The notes: generated by a model from the letters alone, not told the origin. Positions 47,855 through 57,990 are shown, counted from the stretch's first letter. The stretch: DNA of 64,000 bases from Nitrospirota bacterium (GCA_040757595.1 JBFLWP010000004.1:1-64000); one strand, 5' to 3'. Made by a program: numbers and translations.

Positions 47855-49091
47855 GCCCGCCCCACTGATGGTCAAAGCGGACGAGTCCCCCATCCGGATG
47901 GGTCCTCAGGACTTCGAATCGCGCCACACGCTCGCGCAAATCGTAAGGCGCAGCCCAGTTGCCCCCGGACGTTACGCCGACCGTCAGCCAGTAGACGCCG
48001 CCCAGCAAAGGGAGCCGCGGATACGCCACCGTCACGGTTCCCTCCCTCCCCTCAACTTTGACCGGTGCCCCTTCGAGAAACGTGTTGCTCCCGTGGACAA
48101 ACGCCCCGTCTTGGGCATAGACGTTTACCCCGAAGTTGGGATCCGAGAACGGGCCGTTGACACGGTAACGGATACGGACGATGAGCGGGCTGAACGTCCT
48201 AAAAACCGCTCTTTCCTGCCCAGACCCGTCGCACGTCGCAACGTCCACGATCTCAATCTCGCCGCTTCCGATCCGCCGCTCCACGGAACCGGACCCGGCA
48301 GGCGATTGGGTCATGCGATCCTGTTTCTGTGCCCTGCGCACCGTCTCGAGGTACGCGTCCGTGACCTTCTGAGGGACGCCGTCACACTCCAATCGTCCCT
48401 CTCGAAACCACAACGCCCGCGTACAGACCTTCTCGATCATGACGAGATCGTGCGACACGCACACGACGGTCGCCGAGGCTTTCAGATCATGAATCTTCTG
48501 CAGACATTGCTGTTGAAAGGCCGCGTCCCCGACCCCCAGGATTTCGTCGGCGAGGACGACATCGCCCCGCACATGGGCCGCAATCGAAAACCCCAGTCGC
48601 GCATACATCCCGGAGGAATAGTACTTGACCGGCACTTCCAGGAACCGCCCCAGCCCGGAGAATTCCGCAATGCGGTCGTAGCAACTCTGGATCTCATGGC
48701 GCCGCATTCCCAGCACGAGGCCGTTCAAGTACACGTTCTCCCGGCCCGTCAGGTCCAGGTTAAACCCGGCCCCGAGCTCGATCAGCGACGCGACTCGCCC
48801 CTGCACATGCACCCGGCCCGCCGTGGGGGCCGTGATCCCGGCCATCAGCTTCAGAAGCGTGCTTTTCCCCGCGCCGTTGGCTCCGATGACCCCGATCACT
48901 TCGCCCCGCTCGACGGCAAAGCTCACGTCCTTGAGCGCCCACAGGGCTCCATCGGCCGGTTGATCGGCCCCGCCCGACCTGCCGCGCGATCCTCGACGCC
49001 ATCGCGACAGGGACTCCCGCAGCGTCCGCGGGTGGTTCGCGTAGCGCTTCGACACGTTCTCGAATTGGACCACGTACTCGGTCGTTCCCAT
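47847..49091 (-). CDS. wzt: Polysaccharide ABC exporter ATP-binding subunit (Wzt-like)
   Basis: 414 residues. The ATPase domain has Walker A GANGAGKST (70-78), signature YYSSGMYARLGFS, Walker B VVLADEILGVGD and H-loop VSHD. After ~250 comes a beta-sandwich region (FSPLIVRIRYRVNG, GVNVYAQDG) like the Wzt carbohydrate-binding domain, which recognises the modified chain end. Together with the downstream permease it exports the undecaprenyl-linked polymer, which points to an ABC-dependent rather than Wzx/Wzy-only route. Confidence 0.93.
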   Translation of the reverse strand: MGTTEYVVQFENVSKRYANHPRTLRESLSRWRRGSRGRSGGADQPADGALWALKDVSFAVERGEVIGVIGANGAGKSTLLKLMAGITAPTAGRVHVQGRVASLIELGAGFNLDLTGRENVYLNGLVLGMRRHEIQSCYDRIAEFSGLGRFLEVPVKYYSSGMYARLGFSIAAHVRGDVVLADEILGVGDAAFQQQCLQKIHDLKASATVVCVSHDLVMIEKVCTRALWFREGRLECDGVPQKVTDAYLETVRRAQKQDRMTQSPAGSGSVERRIGSGEIEIVDVATCDGSGQERAVFRTFSPLIVRIRYRVNGPFSDPNFGVNVYAQDGAFVHGSNTFLEGAPVKVEGREGTVTVAYPRLPLLGGVYWLTVGVTSGGNWAAPYDLRERVARFEVLRTHPDGGLVRFDHQWGGHV

Positions 49092-49095
49092 CGCG

Positions 49096-49878
49096 CTACA
49101 TCACGTCCGCAAATCGAAGCTCGACCGCCTTGAAGTACGCGTAGCCGAGGCCCAGCACCCCGGCCGAGATGATCAGCACGGCGCTCAGCGAGCCGAGCGG
49201 CGGAGCCGTCCCCGCCAGGATCACGCTCCGGTAGGCTTCGATCAGCACGGTCATCGGGTTCAGCATGTACAGGGTCCGGATTTGCGCCGGGATGACGTCC
49301 ACCGGGTAGACGACGGGGCTCAGGAACATCCAGACCTGAAGCGCCAAAGGCAGCAGGTTTCCCAGGTCCCGCCGGAGCACGTAGAAGGCTGACCCCATCA
49401 GGATCAGCCCGACGCTGAACATGACTTGAATGACCACGATGGCGGGGACCGCCAGCAGCGCGCTCGTCAGCGGAACTCCGTAGGCGAGCAGCAACACCAC
49501 CAGGACCGCCAAGCCGGCCACAAAATCGACTGCAACCGTGACCAGCTTCGACAAGGGGATGACCTCGCGGGGAAAGCCGGCCTTGGCGACGAGATTCATG
49601 TGGGACACCACGCTCACGGTCCCGTAGGACAGCGAGTTGGCGAAGAACATCCAGCACACCAGACCGGTGAACGCAAAGAGTGGGTACGGAACTCCTTGAA
49701 CCGGCACTTTGACGAAGACCGAAAACACGATCGTGAACACCAGCATCATGGACACCGGCTGCAGCACGGCCCAGAGCATACCCAGCCAGGTCTGCCGGTG
49801 CCTGGCCTTCAGATCGGCAAGGGCGAGAGTCCACAGCAATTCACGATACCGCCATAATCGCTGGACGTGACGAATCAT
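49096..49878 (-). CDS. wzm: Polysaccharide ABC exporter permease (Wzm-like)
   Basis: 260 residues with six predicted membrane helices and the ABC-2 permease start DLKARHRQTWLGMLWAVLQP. ATG 49878 overlaps the upstream stop (ATGA). It pairs with Wzt (5-bp gap) to move the glycan across the inner membrane. Confidence 0.93.
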   Translation of the reverse strand: MIRHVQRLWRYRELLWTLALADLKARHRQTWLGMLWAVLQPVSMMLVFTIVFSVFVKVPVQGVPYPLFAFTGLVCWMFFANSLSYGTVSVVSHMNLVAKAGFPREVIPLSKLVTVAVDFVAGLAVLVVLLLAYGVPLTSALLAVPAIVVIQVMFSVGLILMGSAFYVLRRDLGNLLPLALQVWMFLSPVVYPVDVIPAQIRTLYMLNPMTVLIEAYRSVILAGTAPPLGSLSAVLIISAGVLGLGYAYFKAVELRFADVM

Positions 49879-51929
49879 GACCGACCCTGAAGGTACGCGC
49901 CCCCCTCGTCTCGCGACGGACGCAGGGGCCCGGGCAAATGCAATGGACGAGAGGGACCCGCCTCTTTGCAGAAGCGCACCACCCGATCGAAGGGCCACCA
50001 GAGCGCGTAGGCCAGGACAAATGTCGCGAACGGCACGGTGTGAACCCCCAGCCTCGGCTCGAACCCGAGGGTCATGAAGAACGGGATCACGTTGATCGCG
50101 AGCGCGACGACCGCGAGCAGCTCGCGATACGGGCTCAAGAGGAGCAGGGCGAATCCGATCAGGTACAGCAGGTGCCCGCTCCGGGATCGGATGCCGGTTT
50201 GCACCTCGAACAGGTCCGTGCGCCGCACATACATGTCGAGCAATCCGTCGAACGTCCTGCCCGCCAATTCACGGGCGCTGTGCAGTCCGACCATGTAGTC
50301 GAAGCTTCCCACCGGCGCTCCGGCAAAGCTGTTTGACGCAAATTCTTCCGCCGTCGGGCATCCCCTGCATCCGGTCTTTTTAAAGGCCACAAACTCGTAA
50401 TTCCTGTTCCAGACCGCCACGTGGTTGAGGCTGTAAAACGGGTCGCCGAATTCGTGCGCGCTGTAGGCCAGGTGGGGGACCGACACCGCCGCGACGAAGG
50501 CCAAGACGAGAGCCGCGACCCGCCAGGATTGTCGGTTCCTCCAGGCCCAGAGGGAAATCAGGGGAACCAAGAACAGATAGCTGTTGAACCGCAACAATTG
50601 GGCAGCGGCGCCGGCGAGGGCCATCCCGACGGCGCGCCTTCGAATGGAGAGCCGCTCGACGGAGACGAAGACGCAATGGACTACGCCGAGCACGGCGAGC
50701 GTATAGGCCTCCTCGCGGAGCCCACGCGTGCTCAGCTGATCCAGGTACGGATTCCATGCGACCAGCGCCGCGACAACGATCCCGCAGACCGACGATCCCG
50801 TGTAGTCCCGGAAGAACTTGTAAACCATGACGACCACGAGGAGCGAAAGCAGAACGGTCAAGAGGCGCAGGTTCAGCGCGGAATCGCCCGTCACCCAGAA
50901 CCACCCCTTGATCATCCAGATCCAGAAGGGCTCCCGCGCGCCAGTGTCGTAAAGGGCGCGCATCGTCTCCGCCAGGTACCGGTAGTAATTGGCGTCGGGA
51001 TCAAGCGGCACCCACGCGACCTTGGACAAGGTCGCCAGGCGGTCGCTGCCGCAAGCGACGAGGATTCCCGCCAGGGCGAACGGAGGCCACAGGCTCTCGG
51101 CTGCTCGGGAAGCCGGCCCAGCCCGAGCGGACCAGCCGAGAAAGCCCAGCAAGACGGCATAGGGGATCAGGAAATACGCATCCCGATCCTGGCCGGCCAG
51201 GACCCGCTCCCACCATTGCGGGGTCGGCCTTGCGGTCGTGAGCCAGACGAACCCTTCGGCCAGAACCACCTGGCTGCACAGGACGGTGAGACTGAAGAGG
51301 AGCGCGCCGGCCGGCCGGTTCAGCCAGCGAACGAGGTACGCCAGCACCGGCGTCAGAATCAGCAATGCGGCGATCGCGAGATTGGGGAAGACGAAGAAGG
51401 ACTTCACTTCGACGAGGCGCAGCCTCGAAAGCAGAAGTGGTTCGTCCCGCTGCCCGGACGCCGAGAACCTGATCCAGATCGTGGGTCCCGGGCTGACAGC
51501 CGACGTAAGATCAATGCGCTCGCCGTCGAATGAAACCGGGCCGGCAATCTTCCGAAAGGATCGGCCATCGCCCGACGCGGAGAGGACGGCGCTGACCGAG
51601 GATCCGGGTCGGCCATAGAGCATGGCCCTGAGCTGGCCGTCGCGGTCGGCAGGAATCGCAACCGTGACGGTTCCCGTACACCGTCCGCACAAGACGAGCC
51701 CTTTCGGCGTGACGGTCCACTCCCCTTGGATCGCCTCCGACTGGCCCGCCAGGACCTGCCCCTGCCCGTACGTCTTGTCGTACTTGACGTCCGCCCTCAG
51801 GCCGGATACGAGGTCGAACCGCCCGCCGACCACGGCAGCCGCCGCCACCAGGGTGGACAGGGCGACCACCAGCGCAAGCTCCCACCGTTGTTGGCTGCTC
51901 AGGCCCATCGCGCAACCGAACCATTCCAT
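49875..51929 (-). CDS. Polytopic membrane glycosyltransferase (GT39/ArnT-like) with periplasmic domain
   Basis: 684 residues, about 12 membrane helices. After one N-terminal helix comes a ~150-residue beta-rich extracytoplasmic region (DVKYDKTYGQGQVLAG to RFSASGQ) not found in simple ArnT proteins. A later loop with DPDANYYRYLAETMRAL resembles the acidic catalytic loop of GT39/GT83 enzymes that use lipid-linked sugars in the periplasm. ATG 51929 is chosen; ATG 51908 is possible. Donor and target are not known. Confidence 0.75.
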   Translation of the reverse strand: MEWFGCAMGLSSQQRWELALVVALSTLVAAAAVVGGRFDLVSGLRADVKYDKTYGQGQVLAGQSEAIQGEWTVTPKGLVLCGRCTGTVTVAIPADRDGQLRAMLYGRPGSSVSAVLSASGDGRSFRKIAGPVSFDGERIDLTSAVSPGPTIWIRFSASGQRDEPLLLSRLRLVEVKSFFVFPNLAIAALLILTPVLAYLVRWLNRPAGALLFSLTVLCSQVVLAEGFVWLTTARPTPQWWERVLAGQDRDAYFLIPYAVLLGFLGWSARAGPASRAAESLWPPFALAGILVACGSDRLATLSKVAWVPLDPDANYYRYLAETMRALYDTGAREPFWIWMIKGWFWVTGDSALNLRLLTVLLSLLVVVMVYKFFRDYTGSSVCGIVVAALVAWNPYLDQLSTRGLREEAYTLAVLGVVHCVFVSVERLSIRRRAVGMALAGAAAQLLRFNSYLFLVPLISLWAWRNRQSWRVAALVLAFVAAVSVPHLAYSAHEFGDPFYSLNHVAVWNRNYEFVAFKKTGCRGCPTAEEFASNSFAGAPVGSFDYMVGLHSARELAGRTFDGLLDMYVRRTDLFEVQTGIRSRSGHLLYLIGFALLLLSPYRELLAVVALAINVIPFFMTLGFEPRLGVHTVPFATFVLAYALWWPFDRVVRFCKEAGPSRPLHLPGPLRPSRDEGGAYLQGRS

Positions 51930-51978
51930 CCGGCGCCGCAGAGCCGGCGGTTCCCGTCCCGGTTCCTTCGGGAAGGCC

Positions 51979-53280
51979 CTATAGCAGGACGATCTTCTCC
52001 CTGCCCGCCGCGACGCGCTTCGTCGCGTTCCTTGTGTCGAAGACGACGGGGGCACGGCGGACCACCTGCTCGTAATCGAAGGCCGAGTGGGCCGTCAGGA
52101 TCAGAGCGCAAGCGCAGCGCTCCAACCGCTCGTCCGTGAGGGGCACGGCCTCATAGGACCGCCCCGCGATCGCAACCGAAGGGGTGAAGGGGTCCGCATA
52201 GCCGAGCCGGGCCCCCTCGTGCTGCAACAGCTCCATCACCTTGATCGCCGGCGTCTCCCGCCAATCGGCCACGTCCGCCTTGTACGTCACGCCCAGGATC
52301 AGAACATCCGCTCCGTTGAGGCAGAGCCCGCGCCGGTTCAGGACGCGCTGGAGCTTGGACACGACGTAGTAGGGCATGCTCTCGTTGATCTCGCCGGCCA
52401 ATTCGATGAACCGCGTGTGGAGGTCATATTCCTTGGACTTCCAGGCCAGGTAGTAGGGATCCAGCGGGATGCAGTGCCCGCCCACGCCCGGCCCGGGATA
52501 GAACGGCATGAAGCCGAAGTTCTTGGTCGCCGCGGCATCGATCACCTCGTAAACGTTCAACCCCATCCGGTCGCACAGCACCGCGAGCTCGTTGACCAGC
52601 GCGATGTTGACGGACCGGAAGACGTTCTCGAACACCTTGGTCATCTCCGCCACGCGCGGCGAGGAGACCGGAAAGATCTTCACGATGGACTGCTCGTAGA
52701 AACTCCTCGCGGCGGTCAGGCAAGCCGGCGTCACCCCGCCGACCAGCTTGAAGGTGTTGTGGGTCTTGAACGAACGGTTGCCCGGATCGACCCGCTCCGG
52801 CGAGAAGGCGATGTAGAGGTCCTGGCCGACTTTTAGCCCGCCTTCCGTCAGGATCGGCATCATGACCTCCTCCGTCGTCCCCGGATAGGTCGTGCTCTCC
52901 AGGACGACGAGCATGTCCGGATGCACCTGTCTGGCCAGTTCCTTCGTCACCTTGACGATCGCACTGATGTCCGGCTCCTTGTTCCTGGTCAAGGGCGTGG
53001 GCACGCAGATCAACACGACGTCGCATCCGCGGAGCGCCTCGAACTCGCTCGTCGCGGTCAGCTTGCCCTTGCCCACCACCTGTCGCAGCTCGTCCGAGTC
53101 CACGTCCGAGATGTAGTTCTGGCCTCGCGCGACCATCTCCACCTTCTCGGCGACCTCATCGATCCCGACGACCCGGTACCCCGTCTTGGCCTGCAGCACC
53201 GCCAGGGGCAGCCCGACGTAGCCCAGCCCCACGACTCCGACGACAGCCGTGCGGTCCTTGATTTTTTCCAACAATGCCAT
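51979..53280 (-). CDS. Nucleotide-sugar 6-dehydrogenase (UDP-GlcNAc/UDP-ManNAc type)
   Basis: 433 residues, NAD-dependent two-step oxidation of a UDP-hexose(NAc) to the uronic acid. VVGLGYVGLPLA (NAD) at 17-28, the conserved ESTTYPGT, and the catalytic Cys270 in GPGVGGHCIPLDP. The C-terminal half (LILGVTYKADVADWRETPA) matches the WbpA/WecC branch rather than UDP-glucose dehydrogenase. ATG 53280 has GGAGG upstream. It supplies uronic acids, likely substrates for the amidotransferases nearby. Confidence 0.92.
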   Translation of the reverse strand: MALLEKIKDRTAVVGVVGLGYVGLPLAVLQAKTGYRVVGIDEVAEKVEMVARGQNYISDVDSDELRQVVGKGKLTATSEFEALRGCDVVLICVPTPLTRNKEPDISAIVKVTKELARQVHPDMLVVLESTTYPGTTEEVMMPILTEGGLKVGQDLYIAFSPERVDPGNRSFKTHNTFKLVGGVTPACLTAARSFYEQSIVKIFPVSSPRVAEMTKVFENVFRSVNIALVNELAVLCDRMGLNVYEVIDAAATKNFGFMPFYPGPGVGGHCIPLDPYYLAWKSKEYDLHTRFIELAGEINESMPYYVVSKLQRVLNRRGLCLNGADVLILGVTYKADVADWRETPAIKVMELLQHEGARLGYADPFTPSVAIAGRSYEAVPLTDERLERCACALILTAHSAFDYEQVVRRAPVVFDTRNATKRVAAGREKIVLL

Positions 53281-53291
53281 CCCAACCTCCC

Positions 53292-54056
53292 TCAAAAATC
53301 CCGGTTCCGGAACACCAGGCAGGCCGCCCCGAGCAGCAATCCCGCATACAACAGCCCGTAGGCCGACGCGAGAGCCTGATAGGACCAGGTCACGGCCACG
53401 CCCGCTCCGGCCGATCCCTTGATGTTCAGCACCTCCAGATTCGGACAGAGATAATAGAGACTTGTCACGACGGCCTGCAACATCCCGCTCTCGCTTTTCT
53501 CGGCCAGGCCTTTCAGGTCCGACGTCAAGTGTCCGATGACGTACAAGCCGAGCGCCATGATCGCGCTCAGGGTGGAGGAGCTGAACGTCGAAAACAGCAG
53601 GGCCAACGCGGTCACGAGCAGAAGCTCGACGAAGGTGAGCTGGACGGCCTGCAGCAAAGCCGGATGGAGCGTCGCCTGGTTCATCCAGAGCGTGGCGAGG
53701 AAGACCGCCAGCATGATGAGCACGTTGACCAGCAGCGTAAGCGCCAACCCCAGGTACTTGCCCAGGATGAACTGGGTCCGGCTGATCGGCCGCGCCATGA
53801 TCGTATAGACCGTCCGCCGCTCGATCTCCTTGCTGACCAGGCCCACGCCCACGAAGATGGCGATCAAGACCCCGACGAGGTTGATCGCGGCCAGCCCCAT
53901 GTCCGTGATGATTTTCTTTTGCTCCATGATCGTCAACGTTCCCAGAACGACCGACCCGCCGATCAACAGCAGCGCGAAGAACAGCAGGTTGTAGAGCACC
54001 CGGTCCCGCAGGTTCTCCCGGAACGTGTTGAACGCGATCACCGTGACCGGTCCCAT
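53292..54056 (-). CDS. ABC-2 type transporter permease
   Basis: 254 residues, six predicted helices with the ABC-2 motif (IERRTVYTIMARPISRTQFILGK split across the first loop). ATG 54056 lies 2 bp after the stop of its ATPase gene. The pair resembles efflux or lipid-export systems (NatA/NosFY-like) and is separate from Wzm/Wzt. Substrate unknown. Confidence 0.88.
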   Translation of the reverse strand: MGPVTVIAFNTFRENLRDRVLYNLLFFALLLIGGSVVLGTLTIMEQKKIITDMGLAAINLVGVLIAIFVGVGLVSKEIERRTVYTIMARPISRTQFILGKYLGLALTLLVNVLIMLAVFLATLWMNQATLHPALLQAVQLTFVELLLVTALALLFSTFSSSTLSAIMALGLYVIGHLTSDLKGLAEKSESGMLQAVVTSLYYLCPNLEVLNIKGSAGAGVAVTWSYQALASAYGLLYAGLLLGAACLVFRNRDF

Positions 54057-54058
54057 CG

Positions 54059-54988
54059 TCACCCCTGCACGTCCGGCCGGAAGAACCAGTCCTCGATCGA
54101 GCCCTTCTGGGGCATGACCGACACGAGCGTGCCCCCTTGCGCTCTGATCGCCTCCACCACGTCGTCCAGACGCTCCGGCCCGGGCAGGACCACGAGGCTC
54201 TGTCGTCCCCGCTGGACGATCCTGGCGGATGCAGCCGCGATCGCAGGCACCCGCGAGGCTTCGATCCCTTCGCAGACGACCTCGACGGACTGGACGTGCT
54301 GCTTGGCCGTCAGTTCCTCGACGCGGCCCGACGCGATCAACCGTCCCTTCACCACGATCCCGACCCGGTCGCACATGATCTCGACGTCGGGGATGATGTG
54401 CGTGCTGAAGAACACCGTCTTGCCCTGCTCGCGAAGTCCCAGGATCAGGTCGCGGATCTGCTTCCGCCCGATCGGATCGAGCCCGGACATGGGCTCGTCC
54501 AAGATCACCAGCTCGGGGTCGTGGATGAGGGCCTGGGCCAGCCCGATCCGCTGGAGCATCCCCTTCGAAAATTTCCGGAGCTGCCGGGACCTGGCCTCAG
54601 TCAGCCCCACCAGATCCAAAAGTTCCGACACCCGCCGGCTCAGGCCGGCCCCGCCCAGGCCGGCCAGCCGACCGTAGAACGTCAAGAACTCTTCCGCGGT
54701 GAGGTAATCATAAAAATACGGAGACTCGGGCAGGAACCCGATCTGCTGGCGCACGGGCACGTCGCCGGCCGGCCGGCCGAGGACCTCGGCCATCCCGCTC
54801 GTGGCGCGCATCAACCCCATCAGGATCTTCAACGTGGTGGTCTTGCCCGCCCCGTTCGGCCCGAGGAACCCATAGATCTCCCCGCGGCGGACGGAGAGCG
54901 AAAGCCCGGCCAGGGCCGTCACGGGCGGTCGGCCCGGCCAGCCGGGTTGGAAGATCTTGGTGAGCCCTTCGATGACGATCGCGTCCAC
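54059..54988 (-). CDS. ABC transporter ATP-binding protein
   Basis: 309 residues. Walker A GPNGAGKTT, signature FSKGMLQRIGLAQAL, Walker B LVILDEPMSGLD, H-loop STH, then a ~80-residue C-terminal domain typical of the CcmA/NatA-like family. Partner of the permease directly downstream. Confidence 0.9.
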   Translation of the reverse strand: MDAIVIEGLTKIFQPGWPGRPPVTALAGLSLSVRRGEIYGFLGPNGAGKTTTLKILMGLMRATSGMAEVLGRPAGDVPVRQQIGFLPESPYFYDYLTAEEFLTFYGRLAGLGGAGLSRRVSELLDLVGLTEARSRQLRKFSKGMLQRIGLAQALIHDPELVILDEPMSGLDPIGRKQIRDLILGLREQGKTVFFSTHIIPDVEIMCDRVGIVVKGRLIASGRVEELTAKQHVQSVEVVCEGIEASRVPAIAAASARIVQRGRQSLVVLPGPERLDDVVEAIRAQGGTLVSVMPQKGSIEDWFFRPDVQG

Positions 54989-55015
54989 GATCTGCTTCCG
55001 CCTCAGCTCCCCTCC

Positions 55016-55903
55016 CTAGTTGGGACGATACACCCGCAGCCGCTCGCGGAGCCCCGTGCTCCTGACCGTCCCGTCGGAGGGATTCAGCTCATAGGTCCCG
55101 CCCAGCGGCTCCTCGGGAATCTGGACCACGATCCCCCCGGCGACCAACTCGTCCAGTCGCGCAGGGAAGCGCCCATAGCGGTCGCGATACCGCCGGACCC
55201 CTTCCTCGAGAAACCGGATGTCCTTCTCCGCCACCACTTCCCTGATCCGCCGTTCCAGTCCCTCTCGCATCCGCGGGTCCTCTTGCTGGTGATACATGCG
55301 CTGGAGAAACTCCAGCGCCGCGTCCAGGTCGCCGGCCTCCACGGCCATTCTGGCTGCGAGCCGGGGCAGGTACTCCGGGGCCCCCTTGAGCGCGGCCGCG
55401 CGCCGGAAATGGGGTGCGGCTCTCACCGGGTCGCGCAACTCAAAGTAATAATCATAGCCGAGCAGAAACGGGAGATCCCACACGTCCGGATTGTGCTCGA
55501 CCCCCTTGGTCAGGATCGCCACGCTCTCGGGGATCAAGTTTCCCCAGACAGCCAGGTTCGCCCCGGCCGCCTGATAGGCGTAGGCGAACTTCGGGTCCAG
55601 GTCTGTCAGCACGTCCACCGCATGGTAGGCGACTCGATACCCCTCGGTCGTCTGCTGCCTGGCGCCGAACAGATGCACGGCCTTCAGCCAGATGAGGTCG
55701 GCCACCACCTGCCGATACCCCAGAACGGCGACCTTCAGATATTCCCCCTTGGGCAGATAGGTCAGTTCCGCCGCCATGGCCAGAGCCGGGCGCTGCCGCT
55801 CCAACAGGGTCAGCACCGAAACCGCCGCCCCCCCGAGGACGCACAGCAGACTTCCGGCCGCCAACCAGCCGGCCAGCCGCATGGGCAAGGCGGCCCCGCT
55901 CAT
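55016..55903 (-). CDS. Membrane-anchored TPR protein with pilin/GspG-like C-terminal segment
   Basis: 295 residues: one N-terminal helix (LAAGSLLCVLGGAAVSVLTLL), then TPR-type helices (AYAYQAAGANLAVWGN, AAPHFRRAAALKG), and a C-terminal stretch DRYGRFPARLDELVAGG ... PLGGTYELNP that looks like the conserved end of GspG-type pseudopilins. ATG 55903 overlaps the stop of the Wzy-like gene (ATGA). I do not know a named family. Its coupling to a glycan polymerase/ligase and its closeness to pilins suggest a role in envelope assembly. Confidence 0.72.
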   Translation of the reverse strand: MSGAALPMRLAGWLAAGSLLCVLGGAAVSVLTLLERQRPALAMAAELTYLPKGEYLKVAVLGYRQVVADLIWLKAVHLFGARQQTTEGYRVAYHAVDVLTDLDPKFAYAYQAAGANLAVWGNLIPESVAILTKGVEHNPDVWDLPFLLGYDYYFELRDPVRAAPHFRRAAALKGAPEYLPRLAARMAVEAGDLDAALEFLQRMYHQQEDPRMREGLERRIREVVAEKDIRFLEEGVRRYRDRYGRFPARLDELVAGGIVVQIPEEPLGGTYELNPSDGTVRSTGLRERLRVYRPN

Positions 55904-57990
55904 GAACCCACCCCTGCGAGCACCATCCGCTCCAGCTCCGCGGCATTGACCGCCAAAAACCGCTCTTCGACCGGATCCTTCGCCCACCCCTCGTAGCGCT
56001 TCTGCCTCTCGCGAATTTCCCAGTATTCGCGCACGGCATCGCCGCGACGCCCGGCCGCGAGATAGAAGCGCGCCAGCCATTCCCGGCCGGGCAGAAAATT
56101 CGGCTCCAGCTCGACGGCCTGCCGCGCCCACACCTCGGCCCGTTCCGGCTCGCCCAGCGCAAGCCGCACGCGCCCCGCTTCCAGACGATGAAACGGCGAG
56201 AAGGGCTCCAACTCCGCTGCCCGCTCATAGGCCTGGACAGCCTCGCGCAGCAGCGTCGCCCGCCGCGCACGGGACGCCTGCGCGTTCGGACCGTTCGGCG
56301 GCAGAGAGCCGGCCATTGAAGCCGACACGAGGCCCAGCAATCCCGGCAGACGCCCGTCCAGGGGGTTGAGTTCCATGGCCGTGCGAAGCTCCGCACGGGC
56401 AGCCTCGGCCGCCGCCGCGTCGCGGGTCCGCTCGTAGATCCGAAAATAGACGGCCGCGAGCGAACTGTGGTACAGGGCCTTGTCCCGGTCCAGTTCGATG
56501 GCGGCCGCGTAGTCGGCGACGGCTTTCCGGACATCCTGATCGGCAGCCGCTCGAGAGCCGGCCTCGAACGTCGTCCAGGCGACCCCCAGCCTCACGACAT
56601 GGACCGCAGCCAGAACCAGCGCCAGCGCGCCCAATCCGGCCCAGACCAGCCTGGGACGGAGCGGAAAGGACCGAATCTGCCCACTCGCCGCACCAGCCAG
56701 CCGACGGCCGGAGAGCACGATCCCCACGCAAAGCGTGAGGAAGAGCGCAATGGCCGGCTCGTGCAGGTTGGCATCCACCGCCGCCTGGGTCAGCACGGTC
56801 GCGAGGGCCGCGCTCGCACCGACGAGCGCGATCCGCTGCCGACGTCCAAGCCGCTCCCGCAAGGCCCTGGCCGCCTCCCGCGCGACCAGGATCACGCCCC
56901 AGATGAAGACGAGGAGCCCGGCGAGGCCCATCTCGACGCCCATCTGGAGGTATTCGTTGTGGGCATTCTGGGCGACCTTCCCGTACCTGGTGATCTCCCC
57001 CTCCACCGGCTGCGCATAACGGGGATAGACGTATTGATACAGGCCGAGCCCCACCCCGAACGGATGGTCCGCCATCGCGCGGAGAGAGGATTCCCAGATC
57101 TGGACCCTCGCGTAGCTCACCGGGTTGATCGCATGCTCGGCCAACACCCGGTCCCGCAGCGGGTTCGGAGCCGCGATCCCCAGCAAGACCGCCATGAGGA
57201 GCAGGCCGATGCCCTTCCGGCCAAACCGCAGTCCAACCACCAGGGCGGTCCCGGCCAGGGTGGCGAGCATCCCGCCACGTGAGCCGGTCAAGAAAATGGC
57301 CGCGAGCAGAAGGGCGAGGGCTCCCAGCGAGCCGGCCAAGAGAACCGTCCGGACCCGGCCTGATCCCGTTCCCCACCCGCCTAGTCTCCGCCGGTAGCAG
57401 ACGAAGGCCAGCAGGATCACCCAGACTGCGGCCAGGTAACCGGCCAGGAAGTTCGGATTGAAAAAGGTCCCGCTCGGCCTGATCGCGCGTCCCGGCCCCC
57501 ACTGCACCAGCGCCCAGGCCGCCTCGCCGACTCCCATGCCGATCAGGATCGTCAGCAGCTTGAACACGTGATCCCACCGTTCGATTGAGGACACGAGCAC
57601 GAGGAGCAGCAGCCCATAGCCCAGGAGCACGATCAGCCACTGCCAGCTCTGATTCGCGTAGGGGGAGAAGAGCGCGGAGACAGCGCCCAGCGCGAGAAAG
57701 GCAAGGATAGTCGGGCCGACCCGAAGCGACGCCCAGGGGAGCGTGCCGGTCCTGATGCCTCCGGCCAGCCAGAGGCCGACCAGGGCCAGAATCAGGAGTC
57801 GGATCACCATGACCGCCTGATGGGTCGTGCCCCCCTCCAGCAACGGGGTGAACATCACGAGCCCGCTCAGCAGGAGCAGCCAAGGAGGCCAACCGGACAG
57901 GAGGGGCTGAACCGACGAGACCGAGACCAGAGAGCCAGTCGAGAGTCGACCGAGGGGAAGTTGGCGCGGTGGGACAGGGTAACCGTTCAC
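55900..57990 (-). CDS. O-antigen ligase/polymerase-like membrane protein with C-terminal TPRs
   Basis: 696 residues: about 12 membrane helices carrying the Wzy_C/WaaL region (SGTFFNPNFLAGYLAAVW, TGSRGGMLATLAG, the long loop ending NAHNEYLQMGVEMG), followed by a soluble TPR region (residues ~480-690). It would polymerise glycan repeats or ligate the polymer to lipid or pilin. The proximity of two pilin genes makes a pilin-glycosylating ligase (PglL-like) possible. GTG 57990 is the assumed start; it lies in a short heptamer-like stretch, and the true start may be downstream. Confidence 0.8.
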   Translation of the reverse strand: MNGYPVPPRQLPLGRLSTGSLVSVSSVQPLLSGWPPWLLLLSGLVMFTPLLEGGTTHQAVMVIRLLILALVGLWLAGGIRTGTLPWASLRVGPTILAFLALGAVSALFSPYANQSWQWLIVLLGYGLLLLVLVSSIERWDHVFKLLTILIGMGVGEAAWALVQWGPGRAIRPSGTFFNPNFLAGYLAAVWVILLAFVCYRRRLGGWGTGSGRVRTVLLAGSLGALALLLAAIFLTGSRGGMLATLAGTALVVGLRFGRKGIGLLLMAVLLGIAAPNPLRDRVLAEHAINPVSYARVQIWESSLRAMADHPFGVGLGLYQYVYPRYAQPVEGEITRYGKVAQNAHNEYLQMGVEMGLAGLLVFIWGVILVAREAARALRERLGRRQRIALVGASAALATVLTQAAVDANLHEPAIALFLTLCVGIVLSGRRLAGAASGQIRSFPLRPRLVWAGLGALALVLAAVHVVRLGVAWTTFEAGSRAAADQDVRKAVADYAAAIELDRDKALYHSSLAAVYFRIYERTRDAAAAEAARAELRTAMELNPLDGRLPGLLGLVSASMAGSLPPNGPNAQASRARRATLLREAVQAYERAAELEPFSPFHRLEAGRVRLALGEPERAEVWARQAVELEPNFLPGREWLARFYLAAGRRGDAVREYWEIRERQKRYEGWAKDPVEERFLAVNAAELERMVLAGVGS

